Program-made: the position numbers and the translations under genes
The notes under the pieces: model-generated
Told to the model about the DNA's origin: nothing
Seen by the model: the letters and a program-made list of their open reading frames with translations, nothing else
Database searches by the model: none
Assembly (NCBI GenBank): GCA_021790695.1
Contig: JAJYGJ010000007.1
Location: 1 to 30,182, forward strand
Source of the DNA: Nitrospirota bacterium
GTDB taxonomy: Bacteria; Nitrospirota; Thermodesulfovibrionia; Thermodesulfovibrionales; JdFR-88
Length of the DNA stretch: 30,182 nt
Reading direction: 5' to 3'
Shown here: one piece after another, positions 17,040 to 24,845 of the stretch
Layout: each line of letters starts with the position of its first letter
Numbering within the stretch: position 1 is the first letter of the stretch

Positions 17040-18959
17040 ATGTGCGGCATATGCGGCATATATGACAGGGTCCATCCCGAAGTCGACGCCGCCATCGTGG
17101 CGAGGATGCGCGACATCATGATCACGCGGGGCCCCGATGATGCCGGACTGCATACGGCCCCGCACATCGGGCTTGGCCATCGCCGCCTGAGCATTATAGA
17201 CGTCTCGCCCGCCGGTCATCAGCCCATGCGCAATGAAGACGGGACCGTATGGATCACGTTCAACGGCGAGATATACAATTTCCACGGACTGCGCGATGAG
17301 CTGGCCGGGAAAGGGCATGTCTTTCGATCCTCCACGGATACCGAGGTGCTCGTCCATGGTTATGAGCAATGGGGGACGGAGGCGCTCCTGAAAAAATTAA
17401 ACGGCATGTACGCCTTTGCCATCTGGGACAGTGAAAAACAGGAATTGGCGCTCGCAAGAGACCGGCTGGGCGTCAAGCCGCTCTTCTATATGGAAAAGGA
17501 CGGGAAGGTATATTTTTCATCCGATATCAAGTCCATCTGCCTGGCGTATGAGAGGGATCTCACGCTTGACTTTCGAGCGATTGACGATTTTCTCCATTCG
17601 TATTGCATACCGCAGGAGCGCTCGATTTTCGGCGCGATAAGGAAAGTCCTGCCTGCCCATTATGTCGTCTTCGGGAAAAATGGCGCCGACGCCAATGAAT
17701 ACTGGCATTTGCGCCAGGCGCCGAAATTAATAATGAGTGAGAACGAGTGCCTGGAGGAACTGGAAAAAAGGCTTTTATCCGCCGTACAACGCAGGCTGAT
17801 AAGCGATGTCCCCATAGGCGCCTTCCTCAGCGGGGGAGTCGATTCGAGCCTCGTGGTGGCCCTGATGGCCATCACGTCCGGTCCCCGCGTGAAGACTTTT
17901 TCGATGGGGGTCAGGGAAGAATCCTATAATGAATTGAAATATGCCCGCATGGTGGCCGAAAAATATTCGACCGAGCACCATGAATTCATAGTTGAGCCGG
18001 ACGCCTTCGGCATTCTGCCGGAGCTGATATGGGCCTACGGAGAACCTTTCGCCGACGCCTCCCAGATCCCGACTTATTATGTGTCAAAAATGACCAGAGG
18101 GTATGTAACCGTGGCGCTGACGGGCGACGGAGGGGATGAATCCTTCTGCGGATACGGCAGCGCAGTCGCCTATCATTACGCATCCCGGTATAGAAAATAT
18201 GTGCCGGATTTTTTGCGAAACAGCCTCATGCCGGCGATTGCGGGCGGTCTGGTATCAATAGCCGGCAGGCGCGGGGCCGCTGGAAAAATCAGGACCCTGA
18301 CGGAGTATGGAAAAAGAAGTTTCAGGGACAGTCTGGGCATCGGCGGAATTTTCGGGCCCCGTCTCAGGGACAGGCTGTATACGCCCTGTTTCAGACGGGA
18401 ATTGACGGGATATGACCCCGTTGACATTTTTGAAAAATATCTTGGCGACTCCGACGGGGTCGATGAGGTGGACAAATCGCTTTACATCGGCATTAAGACC
18501 GCGCTGCCAAACGACTATCTGACCAAAGTGGACGTCGCCACAATGATGAATTCCCTGGAGGCGCGCTCGCCATACCTCGATTATGAACTGATGGAATTCG
18601 CCGCCAGGCTCCCCTCGAATATAAAAATGAGGCACGGCAGGCGGAAATTCCTCCTGAAAAAATTTGCCGCACGCTTTGTTCCCCCCGCCGCGATTTACAG
18701 GAAAAAATGGGGGTTTGGAATACCGATAGTCTTTTGGCTGAGACAGCGCGCCATGAAGGATCTGCTCAATGGCGTCCTGCTTAGTGAAAGGGCCGCGCGG
18801 AGGGGATATTTCAATACGGAGTGCCTGCGCGCCCTGATAACGGAGCACCTGACCGGGAAGGCCGATCACGCATATCGATTATGGACGCTGCTCTGTCTTG
18901 AGCTGTGGCACCTGATGTTCATCGATAAGGTCATCTCGAAATCCGATAAATTGTCATAG
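17040..18959 (+). CDS. asnB: Glutamine-dependent asparagine synthetase family amidotransferase (AsnB type)
   Basis: This 639-residue protein keeps all class B features. Cys2 in MCGICGIYD is the glutaminase nucleophile. Arg49, the NGE triad (75-77) and Asp100 form the glutamine site. SGGVDSS (264-270) is the ATP pyrophosphatase loop, followed by TFSMGV and, further on, the TGDGGDE motif. It can release ammonia from glutamine and use it on an adenylated carboxyl group. The close relation to exopolysaccharide-locus amidotransferases suggests amidation of a uronic acid or a similar group, rather than housekeeping asparagine synthesis. ATG 17040 fits the family exactly and lies two bases after the ligase stop. 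The frame is open upstream to 16944, but Cys2 must be N-terminal. Confidence 0.9.
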   Translation: MCGICGIYDRVHPEVDAAIVARMRDIMITRGPDDAGLHTAPHIGLGHRRLSIIDVSPAGHQPMRNEDGTVWITFNGEIYNFHGLRDELAGKGHVFRSSTDTEVLVHGYEQWGTEALLKKLNGMYAFAIWDSEKQELALARDRLGVKPLFYMEKDGKVYFSSDIKSICLAYERDLTLDFRAIDDFLHSYCIPQERSIFGAIRKVLPAHYVVFGKNGADANEYWHLRQAPKLIMSENECLEELEKRLLSAVQRRLISDVPIGAFLSGGVDSSLVVALMAITSGPRVKTFSMGVREESYNELKYARMVAEKYSTEHHEFIVEPDAFGILPELIWAYGEPFADASQIPTYYVSKMTRGYVTVALTGDGGDESFCGYGSAVAYHYASRYRKYVPDFLRNSLMPAIAGGLVSIAGRRGAAGKIRTLTEYGKRSFRDSLGIGGIFGPRLRDRLYTPCFRRELTGYDPVDIFEKYLGDSDGVDEVDKSLYIGIKTALPNDYLTKVDVATMMNSLEARSPYLDYELMEFAARLPSNIKMRHGRRKFLLKKFAARFVPPAAIYRKKWGFGIPIVFWLRQRAMKDLLNGVLLSERAARRGYFNTECLRALITEHLTGKADHAYRLWTLLCLELWHLMFIDKVISKSDKLS

Positions 18960-19009
18960 CCGCGCCGGAGCCGGGCGAAAAAACAAAACTCCCAAATGGA
19001 TTTTCAGCC

Positions 19010-20209
19010 GTGAAAATATTGGTCGTGACGAATATGTATCCGAGATACATGGGCGGCAGTTTCGTACATGAACAGACAAGACGCCTGATGGGCTCCGGAT
19101 GCGAGTTCAAGGTGATCGCCCCAGCGGCGTTTTACCCCGGGGCGATTGAGAGAAACAAATGGGGCTCATATTCGCGCATACCAGCAAGCGAAATAATCGA
19201 TGGGGTGCCGGTGCATCACCCGAGGTATTTCCGCCTGCCTGGAAAATGGTTTCACCCCCTGTCCTGCTATACCGAGTACCTCGGCCTGAAGAATGCCGCA
19301 GATGCGATAATCCGGGAGTTCAAACCGGATATCATTCATGCCCATGCCGCCACGCCCGCGGGTTTTGTCGGACTGCTCCTTAAAAAAAAGTACGGCCTGC
19401 CCCTTATCTGCAGCCTGAGGGGCAGCGATGTAAATCTTTATCCGGGATATGGGAGATTGTCTCTGCACATGACACGAAGGGTCATCGCCGAATCAGACGG
19501 CCTGGTCAGCGTATGTTCGGCCCTGAAGGATTCCGCAAACGCCATCGCCAGGGCAAAAAGCAGGATTCATGTCATTTATAACGGCTGCGATCATGATACC
19601 TTCGCCAGGAGGGCGGAAGACCGCAGGTCCGTGAGAGAGGAATTCGGCATTCCGGAGCCCGCCAAGGTCCTCGTATTTGTGGGAAGCATATCCGGGGACA
19701 AGGGGATATTCGAGTTGATGGCGTCTCTCAGGCTCATAAATCGGGGCCGGGCCGGCATTCATCTGCTTATTGTCGGAAGCGGCCCCGAGGAGTCCGCCTT
19801 GCGTTCGATGGCGGCTTCCAGCGATTTACACGCCAATATGCATCAGACCGGCGATCTTCCGCATAAGGAAATAGCCCGCGTCCTGAGCGCGGCGGATATT
19901 TTCGTTTTGCCTTCACACCATGAGGGGCTTCCAAACGCCGCGCTTGAAGCCATGGCCTGCGCCCTGCCCGTCATCGCCACGCGCGCGGGCGGCATCCCCG
20001 AGGCCGTGGAAGACGGAAAGAGCGGCATCCTTGTCCGGACAAGAGACGCCGTATCACTGGCAAACGCCATCGAATGCCTCCTCATGAACGATCATCTCGC
20101 GGCTCAGATGGGGAATCATGGGCGGGAGATCGTGAAAAAGAAATTTACGTGGCAGGTCAATTCGGAAAAGATTTTCGATCTCTACAGGGAGCTCACAGAT
20201 GCAAAATAA
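19010..20209 (+). CDS. Family 4 glycosyltransferase (GT-B, retaining)
   Basis: This 399-residue protein is a well-preserved GT4 enzyme. It starts MKILVVTNMYPRYMGGSFV. IIHAHAATPAGF (108-119) lies in the acceptor domain. VFVGSISGDKGIFEL (222-236) opens the donor domain, and HEGLPNAALEAMACALPV (304-321) carries the Glu305/Glu313 pair (EX7E) that holds the donor sugar. GGIPEAVEDGKSG closes the site. It is expected to add a hexose-type sugar at the cytoplasmic face. Start GTG 19010 has no clear ribosome binding site. The 50 bases before it form one of the larger gaps in the operon, so a weak internal promoter is possible but not visible. Confidence 0.92.
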   Translation: MKILVVTNMYPRYMGGSFVHEQTRRLMGSGCEFKVIAPAAFYPGAIERNKWGSYSRIPASEIIDGVPVHHPRYFRLPGKWFHPLSCYTEYLGLKNAADAIIREFKPDIIHAHAATPAGFVGLLLKKKYGLPLICSLRGSDVNLYPGYGRLSLHMTRRVIAESDGLVSVCSALKDSANAIARAKSRIHVIYNGCDHDTFARRAEDRRSVREEFGIPEPAKVLVFVGSISGDKGIFELMASLRLINRGRAGIHLLIVGSGPEESALRSMAASSDLHANMHQTGDLPHKEIARVLSAADIFVLPSHHEGLPNAALEAMACALPVIATRAGGIPEAVEDGKSGILVRTRDAVSLANAIECLLMNDHLAAQMGNHGREIVKKKFTWQVNSEKIFDLYRELTDAK

Positions 20210-21320
20210 AAAAATCTGCATGATGACTACCGCCCACGGGCCCTTTGATGACAGGATATTCCACAAGGAAGGACTGAGCCTCGTCAGGAAGGGCTATCGG
20301 GTCGTGCTCATCGCGCCGCACGACAAGAATGAAACCGTGGAGGGCATACAGATAGTCCCCCTGCGCGGCGCTCGCGGAAGAACCGGCAGATTTTTTTCCG
20401 CCACCCTCAGGGCATACCTGCTCGGCTCAAAGGTGGGGGCCGACGTATATCATATCCACGACCCCGAGCTTCTGGCTGCCGGCGTCCTGCTGAAGATGTT
20501 CAGGGGCAAAAAAGTGATCTACGATGCCCATGAGGACTACGGGAAAAAGATACTTTCGAAGAAATGGATAGGAAAGGCAATGCGGCCGTCCCTGTCGAAA
20601 ATTTCGACCGCGCTGGAACGGACCGCGGCCAGGCTGCTGGATTATGTAATCGCCGCCGATTCAAATATAGAAAGGAATTTCAATCATAACGGCGGCAATG
20701 CGGAAGTAATAGGAAACTATCCGCCCCTGGATTTCATGGTAATGCCTTCGAGACAGGGCGGAACGGACATGAGGTTGATTTATATAGGCGGCATTGACCG
20801 GGACAGGGGCAGCAAGGTGATGGTCGAAATGATGAAACACCTTGACGGCTGTCAAATAGAACTGCATATCGCAGGCAACGCAGGCGATATGGGCGATATG
20901 CCCCTTGACTCGTCAGGCAAGGTGATATACCACGGTTTTATACCCTGGCGCAAGGTCAACAAGTGCCTGGCGGAGGCCGATGTCGGCCTGCTGCTGCTGC
21001 AGCCCACGCCCTCCTACGTAAATTGTACCGGCGAAGGCATAATAAAATTGTTTGAATACATGCTGATGGGGCTGCCCGTCATCGCCTCCGATTTCCCGCA
21101 CCTTAGGGAGCTTATTACCGGGATAGGATGCGGAATCTGCGTAGACCCGACCAATCCCGCAAGGATAGCCGATGCCGTCAAATTTCTCTTCAGAAATCCC
21201 GATATCAGAAAAGAGATGGGAGTGAAGGGAAGGACCGCGGTCATCAGGAAATATAACTGGGAAAATGAAAGCAGGAAGCTGATCGCCGTATATCAAAAAA
21301 CCCTCGGGCAAAGGGGATAG
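20199..21320 (+). CDS. Glycosyltransferase, GT4-like (GT-B fold)
   Basis: This 373-residue protein begins KICMMTTAHGPFDDRIFHKEG (from residue 5), typical of a GT-B subgroup that acts in polysaccharide loci. ADVYHIHDPELL and KVIYDAHEDYGK are characteristic acceptor-domain blocks. The donor site is the segment GIIKLFEYMLMGLPVIASDF near 277-296. It overlaps the preceding GT4 by 11 bases. AGGGAG, located within the end of that gene, serves as its ribosome binding site. Near 20871-20900 a set of nine-base near-repeats gives the residues AGNAGDMGDM. The fold assignment is firm, the specificity unknown. Confidence 0.9.
   Translation: MQNKKICMMTTAHGPFDDRIFHKEGLSLVRKGYRVVLIAPHDKNETVEGIQIVPLRGARGRTGRFFSATLRAYLLGSKVGADVYHIHDPELLAAGVLLKMFRGKKVIYDAHEDYGKKILSKKWIGKAMRPSLSKISTALERTAARLLDYVIAADSNIERNFNHNGGNAEVIGNYPPLDFMVMPSRQGGTDMRLIYIGGIDRDRGSKVMVEMMKHLDGCQIELHIAGNAGDMGDMPLDSSGKVIYHGFIPWRKVNKCLAEADVGLLLLQPTPSYVNCTGEGIIKLFEYMLMGLPVIASDFPHLRELITGIGCGICVDPTNPARIADAVKFLFRNPDIRKEMGVKGRTAVIRKYNWENESRKLIAVYQKTLGQRG
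20883..20900 (+). repeat. Nine-base perfect tandem repeat in a glycosyltransferase gene
   Basis: GGCGATATG occurs twice back to back (20883-20891, 20892-20900), encoding GDM twice. Just upstream, GCAGGC occurs at 20871-20876 and again at 20880-20885, nine bases later. The reading frame is kept, so any copy-number change would add or remove three residues. It lies in a loop before the donor-site half of the protein. Confidence 0.75.
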
Positions 21321-21352
21321 CGCCACCCCTTTGTCAATGGAGACCGGCTCGC

Positions 21353-22318
21353 ATGATTATAAAAAAAATCGTCCCTGACAGCCATTCAAAAAGTAACGGG
21401 TCATCTGCACCGTACGACTCCGTGTTCGACACGCCGCAATGGACCGGCCTGTTCGGGGAAAAGACCACGCATTATGGCCTTTATGATGCCAGCGGCGCTC
21501 TGACCGGACGCTTCTATATTTACAGGGAAAGAAGATACGGACTCTCCGTCTGCTGCAATCCGCCGCTTACGCCCACCATAGGCCCTTTTTTCAGGAACGA
21601 TGCCCAAAACCCCGTCAGGGCGATGGATAAATGCAAACTGATCATGTCCCATATCGCGGAATACATCGACAAGATGAATTATTCGGTCGTATCGCTTTCA
21701 TTCGACAAGAGCATAATCGACATGCAGCCCTTCATCTGGAGGGATTTCAAAGTCGTCCCCCAATATACGTATGTCATGGAACTGGCCCTGCCCGTGGACG
21801 ACATCTGGAGGAGAATGTCCTATGAAAAAAGAAACCATATCACCAGAGGGGTAAAAGACGGACTGGCCGTCAGGCAAATAAATGATTACTCTGTCGTCAA
21901 AGCGCTGGTCCTGAAAACCTTTTCGAGACAGAAAAAGACAATCAGCGAGTCCGGCATGAACAAGGTCCTCTTCGATTTTGCAAACGACGCCAACAGCTTT
22001 GCCTTTGCCGCATTTCATCACGGCAATCCCATCGCCTGCTCATTTTGCGTCCGCGACAATAAAACCGCCTATTATCTGCTTGGCGGCTATGATTCTGAAA
22101 ACAAGCACCACGCCGCCGGCCCATTGTGCGTATGGGAATCGATCCGGCATGCAAAATCCCTCGGCCTGCCGCATTTCGATTTCGAGGGATCGATGGTGCC
22201 GGCCATAGAACAGTATTTCCGGGGATTTGGAGGCCGGTTAACGCCGTATTACCGCGTCAACAAGGCGAAATTGCCGCTGGAAATAGCCCTGAAATTCTTC
22301 AAGAGGGGATTGTTTTAG
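21353..22318 (+). CDS. FemAB/GNAT-like acyl- or aminoacyl-transferase (second copy)
   Basis: This 321-residue protein is a paralogue of the protein encoded at 9531. They share VFDTPQW near the N-terminus, a PTIGPF block, QYTYVMEL in the middle, the basic stretch YEKRNHITRGVK, and the C-terminal FDFEGSMVPAIEQYFRGFGG (about 275-294). The expected reaction is transfer of an acyl or aminoacyl group to an amino group, possibly one freed by the neighbouring deacetylase. GGAG lies about 11 bases before the ATG. A run of eight A follows directly after the third codon's start (21361-21368). Its TAG overlaps the GTG start of the deacetylase gene by one base, so the two are translationally coupled. Confidence 0.77.
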   Translation: MIIKKIVPDSHSKSNGSSAPYDSVFDTPQWTGLFGEKTTHYGLYDASGALTGRFYIYRERRYGLSVCCNPPLTPTIGPFFRNDAQNPVRAMDKCKLIMSHIAEYIDKMNYSVVSLSFDKSIIDMQPFIWRDFKVVPQYTYVMELALPVDDIWRRMSYEKRNHITRGVKDGLAVRQINDYSVVKALVLKTFSRQKKTISESGMNKVLFDFANDANSFAFAAFHHGNPIACSFCVRDNKTAYYLLGGYDSENKHHAAGPLCVWESIRHAKSLGLPHFDFEGSMVPAIEQYFRGFGGRLTPYYRVNKAKLPLEIALKFFKRGLF

Positions 22319-23136
22319 TGGACGCAATCATTTCACACGATGTAGACCACATCACGGTTTGGGAGCACAGGAGAGATTTGATACTGCCCAAACACATCAT
22401 AAGAAACTGCATCGAGTTTGGCCTTAAATATATCACCCTGGACGAGGTAGCCGGGCGCCTCAGGGACATAATGCGGAACAAATGGAACAACCTTGAAGCG
22501 CTGATGCAGTTTGACAAGGAGAAGGGGATCCCCGCCACATTTTTCTTCGGCATGCAAAACGGCGTCGGGCTTTCATATGCGCTTCAGGACGCGAAGCCCT
22601 GGATGGAGAAGGCGACTGAAGAGGGTTTTCCCATAGGCGTTCACGGAATGGCATTTGAACGCCTGGAGGAGATGAGGAAGGAATTCGATGCCTTTGCCGC
22701 ACTGACGGGGCTCGGAGGCTTTGGGATAAGAATGCATTACCTAAGGAGAAACGCCGAAACCCTGATCAATCTGGAAAAGGCCGGATACCGGTTTGACAGT
22801 TCGGTCCAGCAGTTGGCGTCTCCCTACAGGGTTTCGGATCTCTGGGAATTCCCGCTGCATATCATGGACGGCAGAATTTTGTGCAGAAACGGCCGCTGGC
22901 AGGACCAGACCCTTGAGCAGGCCAAGGACTCCACGAAGGCCCTGTTGGAGGAGGCGGTCAAACGCGGGATAGGATATTTCACGATTTTACTTCATGACAG
23001 GTATTTTAGCGACAGCTTCAGGACATGGAAGCAGTGGTATGTGTGGACCACGGAATTTCTGAGGGACAACGGCTTCAAATTCATAAGTTTTAACGATGCC
23101 ATCGAAGAACTGGAAGACGTCCATGCCGCAAGATAA
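22318..23136 (+). CDS. Polysaccharide deacetylase family protein, single-domain HDVD type
   Basis: This 272-residue protein is a shorter relative of the barrel domain at 10548. It has ISHDVDH (5-11), ATFFF (73-77), IGVHGMAF (106-113, motif 2 with His109 but Phe where the second His would be), RMHYLRRN (138-145) and LLHDRYF (224-230). It lacks the N-terminal domain of its relative. There is no signal peptide, so it acts in the cytoplasm. The frame is open upstream to 22126 but overlaps the FemAB-like gene. The GTG at 22318, inside TAGTG and after GAGGGG, is the most likely start because the SHDVD motif follows at once. It overlaps the next gene by 14 bases. Confidence 0.83.
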   Translation: MDAIISHDVDHITVWEHRRDLILPKHIIRNCIEFGLKYITLDEVAGRLRDIMRNKWNNLEALMQFDKEKGIPATFFFGMQNGVGLSYALQDAKPWMEKATEEGFPIGVHGMAFERLEEMRKEFDAFAALTGLGGFGIRMHYLRRNAETLINLEKAGYRFDSSVQQLASPYRVSDLWEFPLHIMDGRILCRNGRWQDQTLEQAKDSTKALLEEAVKRGIGYFTILLHDRYFSDSFRTWKQWYVWTTEFLRDNGFKFISFNDAIEELEDVHAAR

Positions 23137-24838
23137 GGACAGTTGCCCATATCCCATCCCGGCTAACATGCGAAGCGCTATCGGCAACAATGCCCTTATG
23201 CTGCGCCGGGATGCCCGTTCATTTTTCTGGCAGGACGACCGATACAAGGTGTACTGGGAAGGGCTGGTCTTCGTAAGCGGAATCCTGTCCGGGGCCGAGT
23301 CCGTCAAGGCTTTTATCGCGGGCCTCGAAAAAACGGCGATCGAGGACGCCTGCGGCATCCTCAAAGGTATTTACTTTTTTATCATCGAATCAAAAAAAGG
23401 CGGCGATATCCACGCGTTTATTGATAATTCCGGATTATACCAGGCGTTTTACACATCCGGAAAGATATCGAATTCCTTCCTGGAATTGGCCGCGCATGAA
23501 GGTCATACCGCAGCCGATTTTGAACCGGATGCCGTCGTCGAATTCCTGAATTTCGGCTCCCTTCTGTCCGGGGAAACGTATTTATCTTCTATCAGGCGCA
23601 TTCGCCATGACGAAATACTTCGCCTCCCGCGCCCCGGCGCGAAACTTTTGTTCATAAAAAAGAAGAATGCCGGCCTCCGAACGTCCCCGGATATCCACCC
23701 GAAATCATTCGAGCAGCATTTCCACGAACTTGCGGCGTCGCTTGGAAACTGCAGAGTCAGCATAGACCTGACCGGCGGTGCGGACACCAGGCTGGTGGCG
23801 GCGATGCTGGACCACTGCGGCCTGCAATTCGAGGCCGCCTCATCCGGGGGGACATCCGAATATGCGGACATCTCGATGCCGAGGGAAATCGCCCGCGCCA
23901 TGGGTCATCCCTGGTTCGGCACGATACATTCCGCATCTGCGCTGCAAGATGACATAAATGACCTGCTTGCCGCAACAGACGGCCTGTACGACATCCTCTA
24001 TTACCACCGGCTGTATCAACTGCAAAAGGCCAGAAAAAAACGTGGCATCGACACGATGATTTCGGGAGTCGGGGGGGAGCTGTTCAAGGATTACTGGTGG
24101 CTGCATGAATTTCCATTTTATCGCCGTAAAACCTCAGATGTAAAAAAACTCGTAAATATGCGAATCATGCCGTCTCGCCCGCTCCTGGGGATTTTTTCCA
24201 AAAGATACGCCGGCCCGGGCGGCAATTTGAAAGACAACCTTGTCCGGTCATTCTCCCGATATGTCATGGATACCAACACCAAAACCCTGGATAACATCTT
24301 TTACAACGCAATTATGCGCAATATGGCCGGACGTATATTGACGTCTCACACCCGCTATGTGAAATGTCTCGCGCCGTTTCTTGACCCCGACCTCGCTACA
24401 ATGGGCTTCAATCTTCCGAGGATGCAGCGTTTTTATAATTTTTTTCACAGAAGGGAACTTACAAAAATCAATCGACGGCTCGCAAGGTTTAAGACATCCG
24501 AAAATGGTATGACCTTATCATATAGGCCAGCCGACATTTTGCTGGACCTGCCGCGGTATATCGGCGAAAAGGGCAAAAGGGTATTGATAAAATTGCGGCT
24601 CGCCCAACGGGGCGGACCGTCGTCTCTTAACGATCCCGCCTGCTATCCGCAGGTCCGAAACATGAAGCTCATGCTCGAATCGTTAGACGCATTAAAGGAT
24701 GCCCGGATAATAAATAAGGACGTCCGGCTGCATCAACTGGCGGACAGCCGCCTGGGTTCTTTTCTCACGCTTGGAATGGTTGCGGCGGCTCTGGAGCGCG
24801 GGGCGCGCGGCGGGCAAATGAGAATAGACCGGCCCTGA
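23123..24838 (+). CDS. Asparagine-synthase-like protein lacking the glutaminase cysteine and with altered PP-loop
   Basis: This 571-residue protein has an N-terminal region (about 40-175) that resembles a decayed glutamine amidotransferase domain, with no N-terminal Cys. A synthetase-type domain follows whose ATP loop reads DLTGGADTR (215-223) instead of SGGVDSS. The invariant Ser is replaced by Thr, the Asp is kept, and SSGGTSEYAD follows as the second nucleotide-site block. FGSLLSGETYLSSIRRI is a typical linker of these proteins. It may catalyse an ATP-dependent amide bond using a free amine, but no function is known to me. The ATG at 23123 has GGAAG about six bases upstream and overlaps the deacetylase gene. 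A G7 run lies at 24071-24077. Confidence 0.78.
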   Translation: MPQDKDSCPYPIPANMRSAIGNNALMLRRDARSFFWQDDRYKVYWEGLVFVSGILSGAESVKAFIAGLEKTAIEDACGILKGIYFFIIESKKGGDIHAFIDNSGLYQAFYTSGKISNSFLELAAHEGHTAADFEPDAVVEFLNFGSLLSGETYLSSIRRIRHDEILRLPRPGAKLLFIKKKNAGLRTSPDIHPKSFEQHFHELAASLGNCRVSIDLTGGADTRLVAAMLDHCGLQFEAASSGGTSEYADISMPREIARAMGHPWFGTIHSASALQDDINDLLAATDGLYDILYYHRLYQLQKARKKRGIDTMISGVGGELFKDYWWLHEFPFYRRKTSDVKKLVNMRIMPSRPLLGIFSKRYAGPGGNLKDNLVRSFSRYVMDTNTKTLDNIFYNAIMRNMAGRILTSHTRYVKCLAPFLDPDLATMGFNLPRMQRFYNFFHRRELTKINRRLARFKTSENGMTLSYRPADILLDLPRYIGEKGKRVLIKLRLAQRGGPSSLNDPACYPQVRNMKLMLESLDALKDARIINKDVRLHQLADSRLGSFLTLGMVAAALERGARGGQMRIDRP

Positions 24839-24845
24839 TGTGAAT

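Noticed and set aside
17043..17060. Nine-base direct repeat at the start of AsnB
   Set aside because: It comes from the protein motif Cys-Gly-Ile repeated in MCGICGI, which is common in the family.
22126..22317. Upstream extension of the second HDVD deacetylase frame
   Set aside because: It lies within the FemAB-like gene, and the SHDVD motif should be near the N-terminus. GTG 22318 is a better start.
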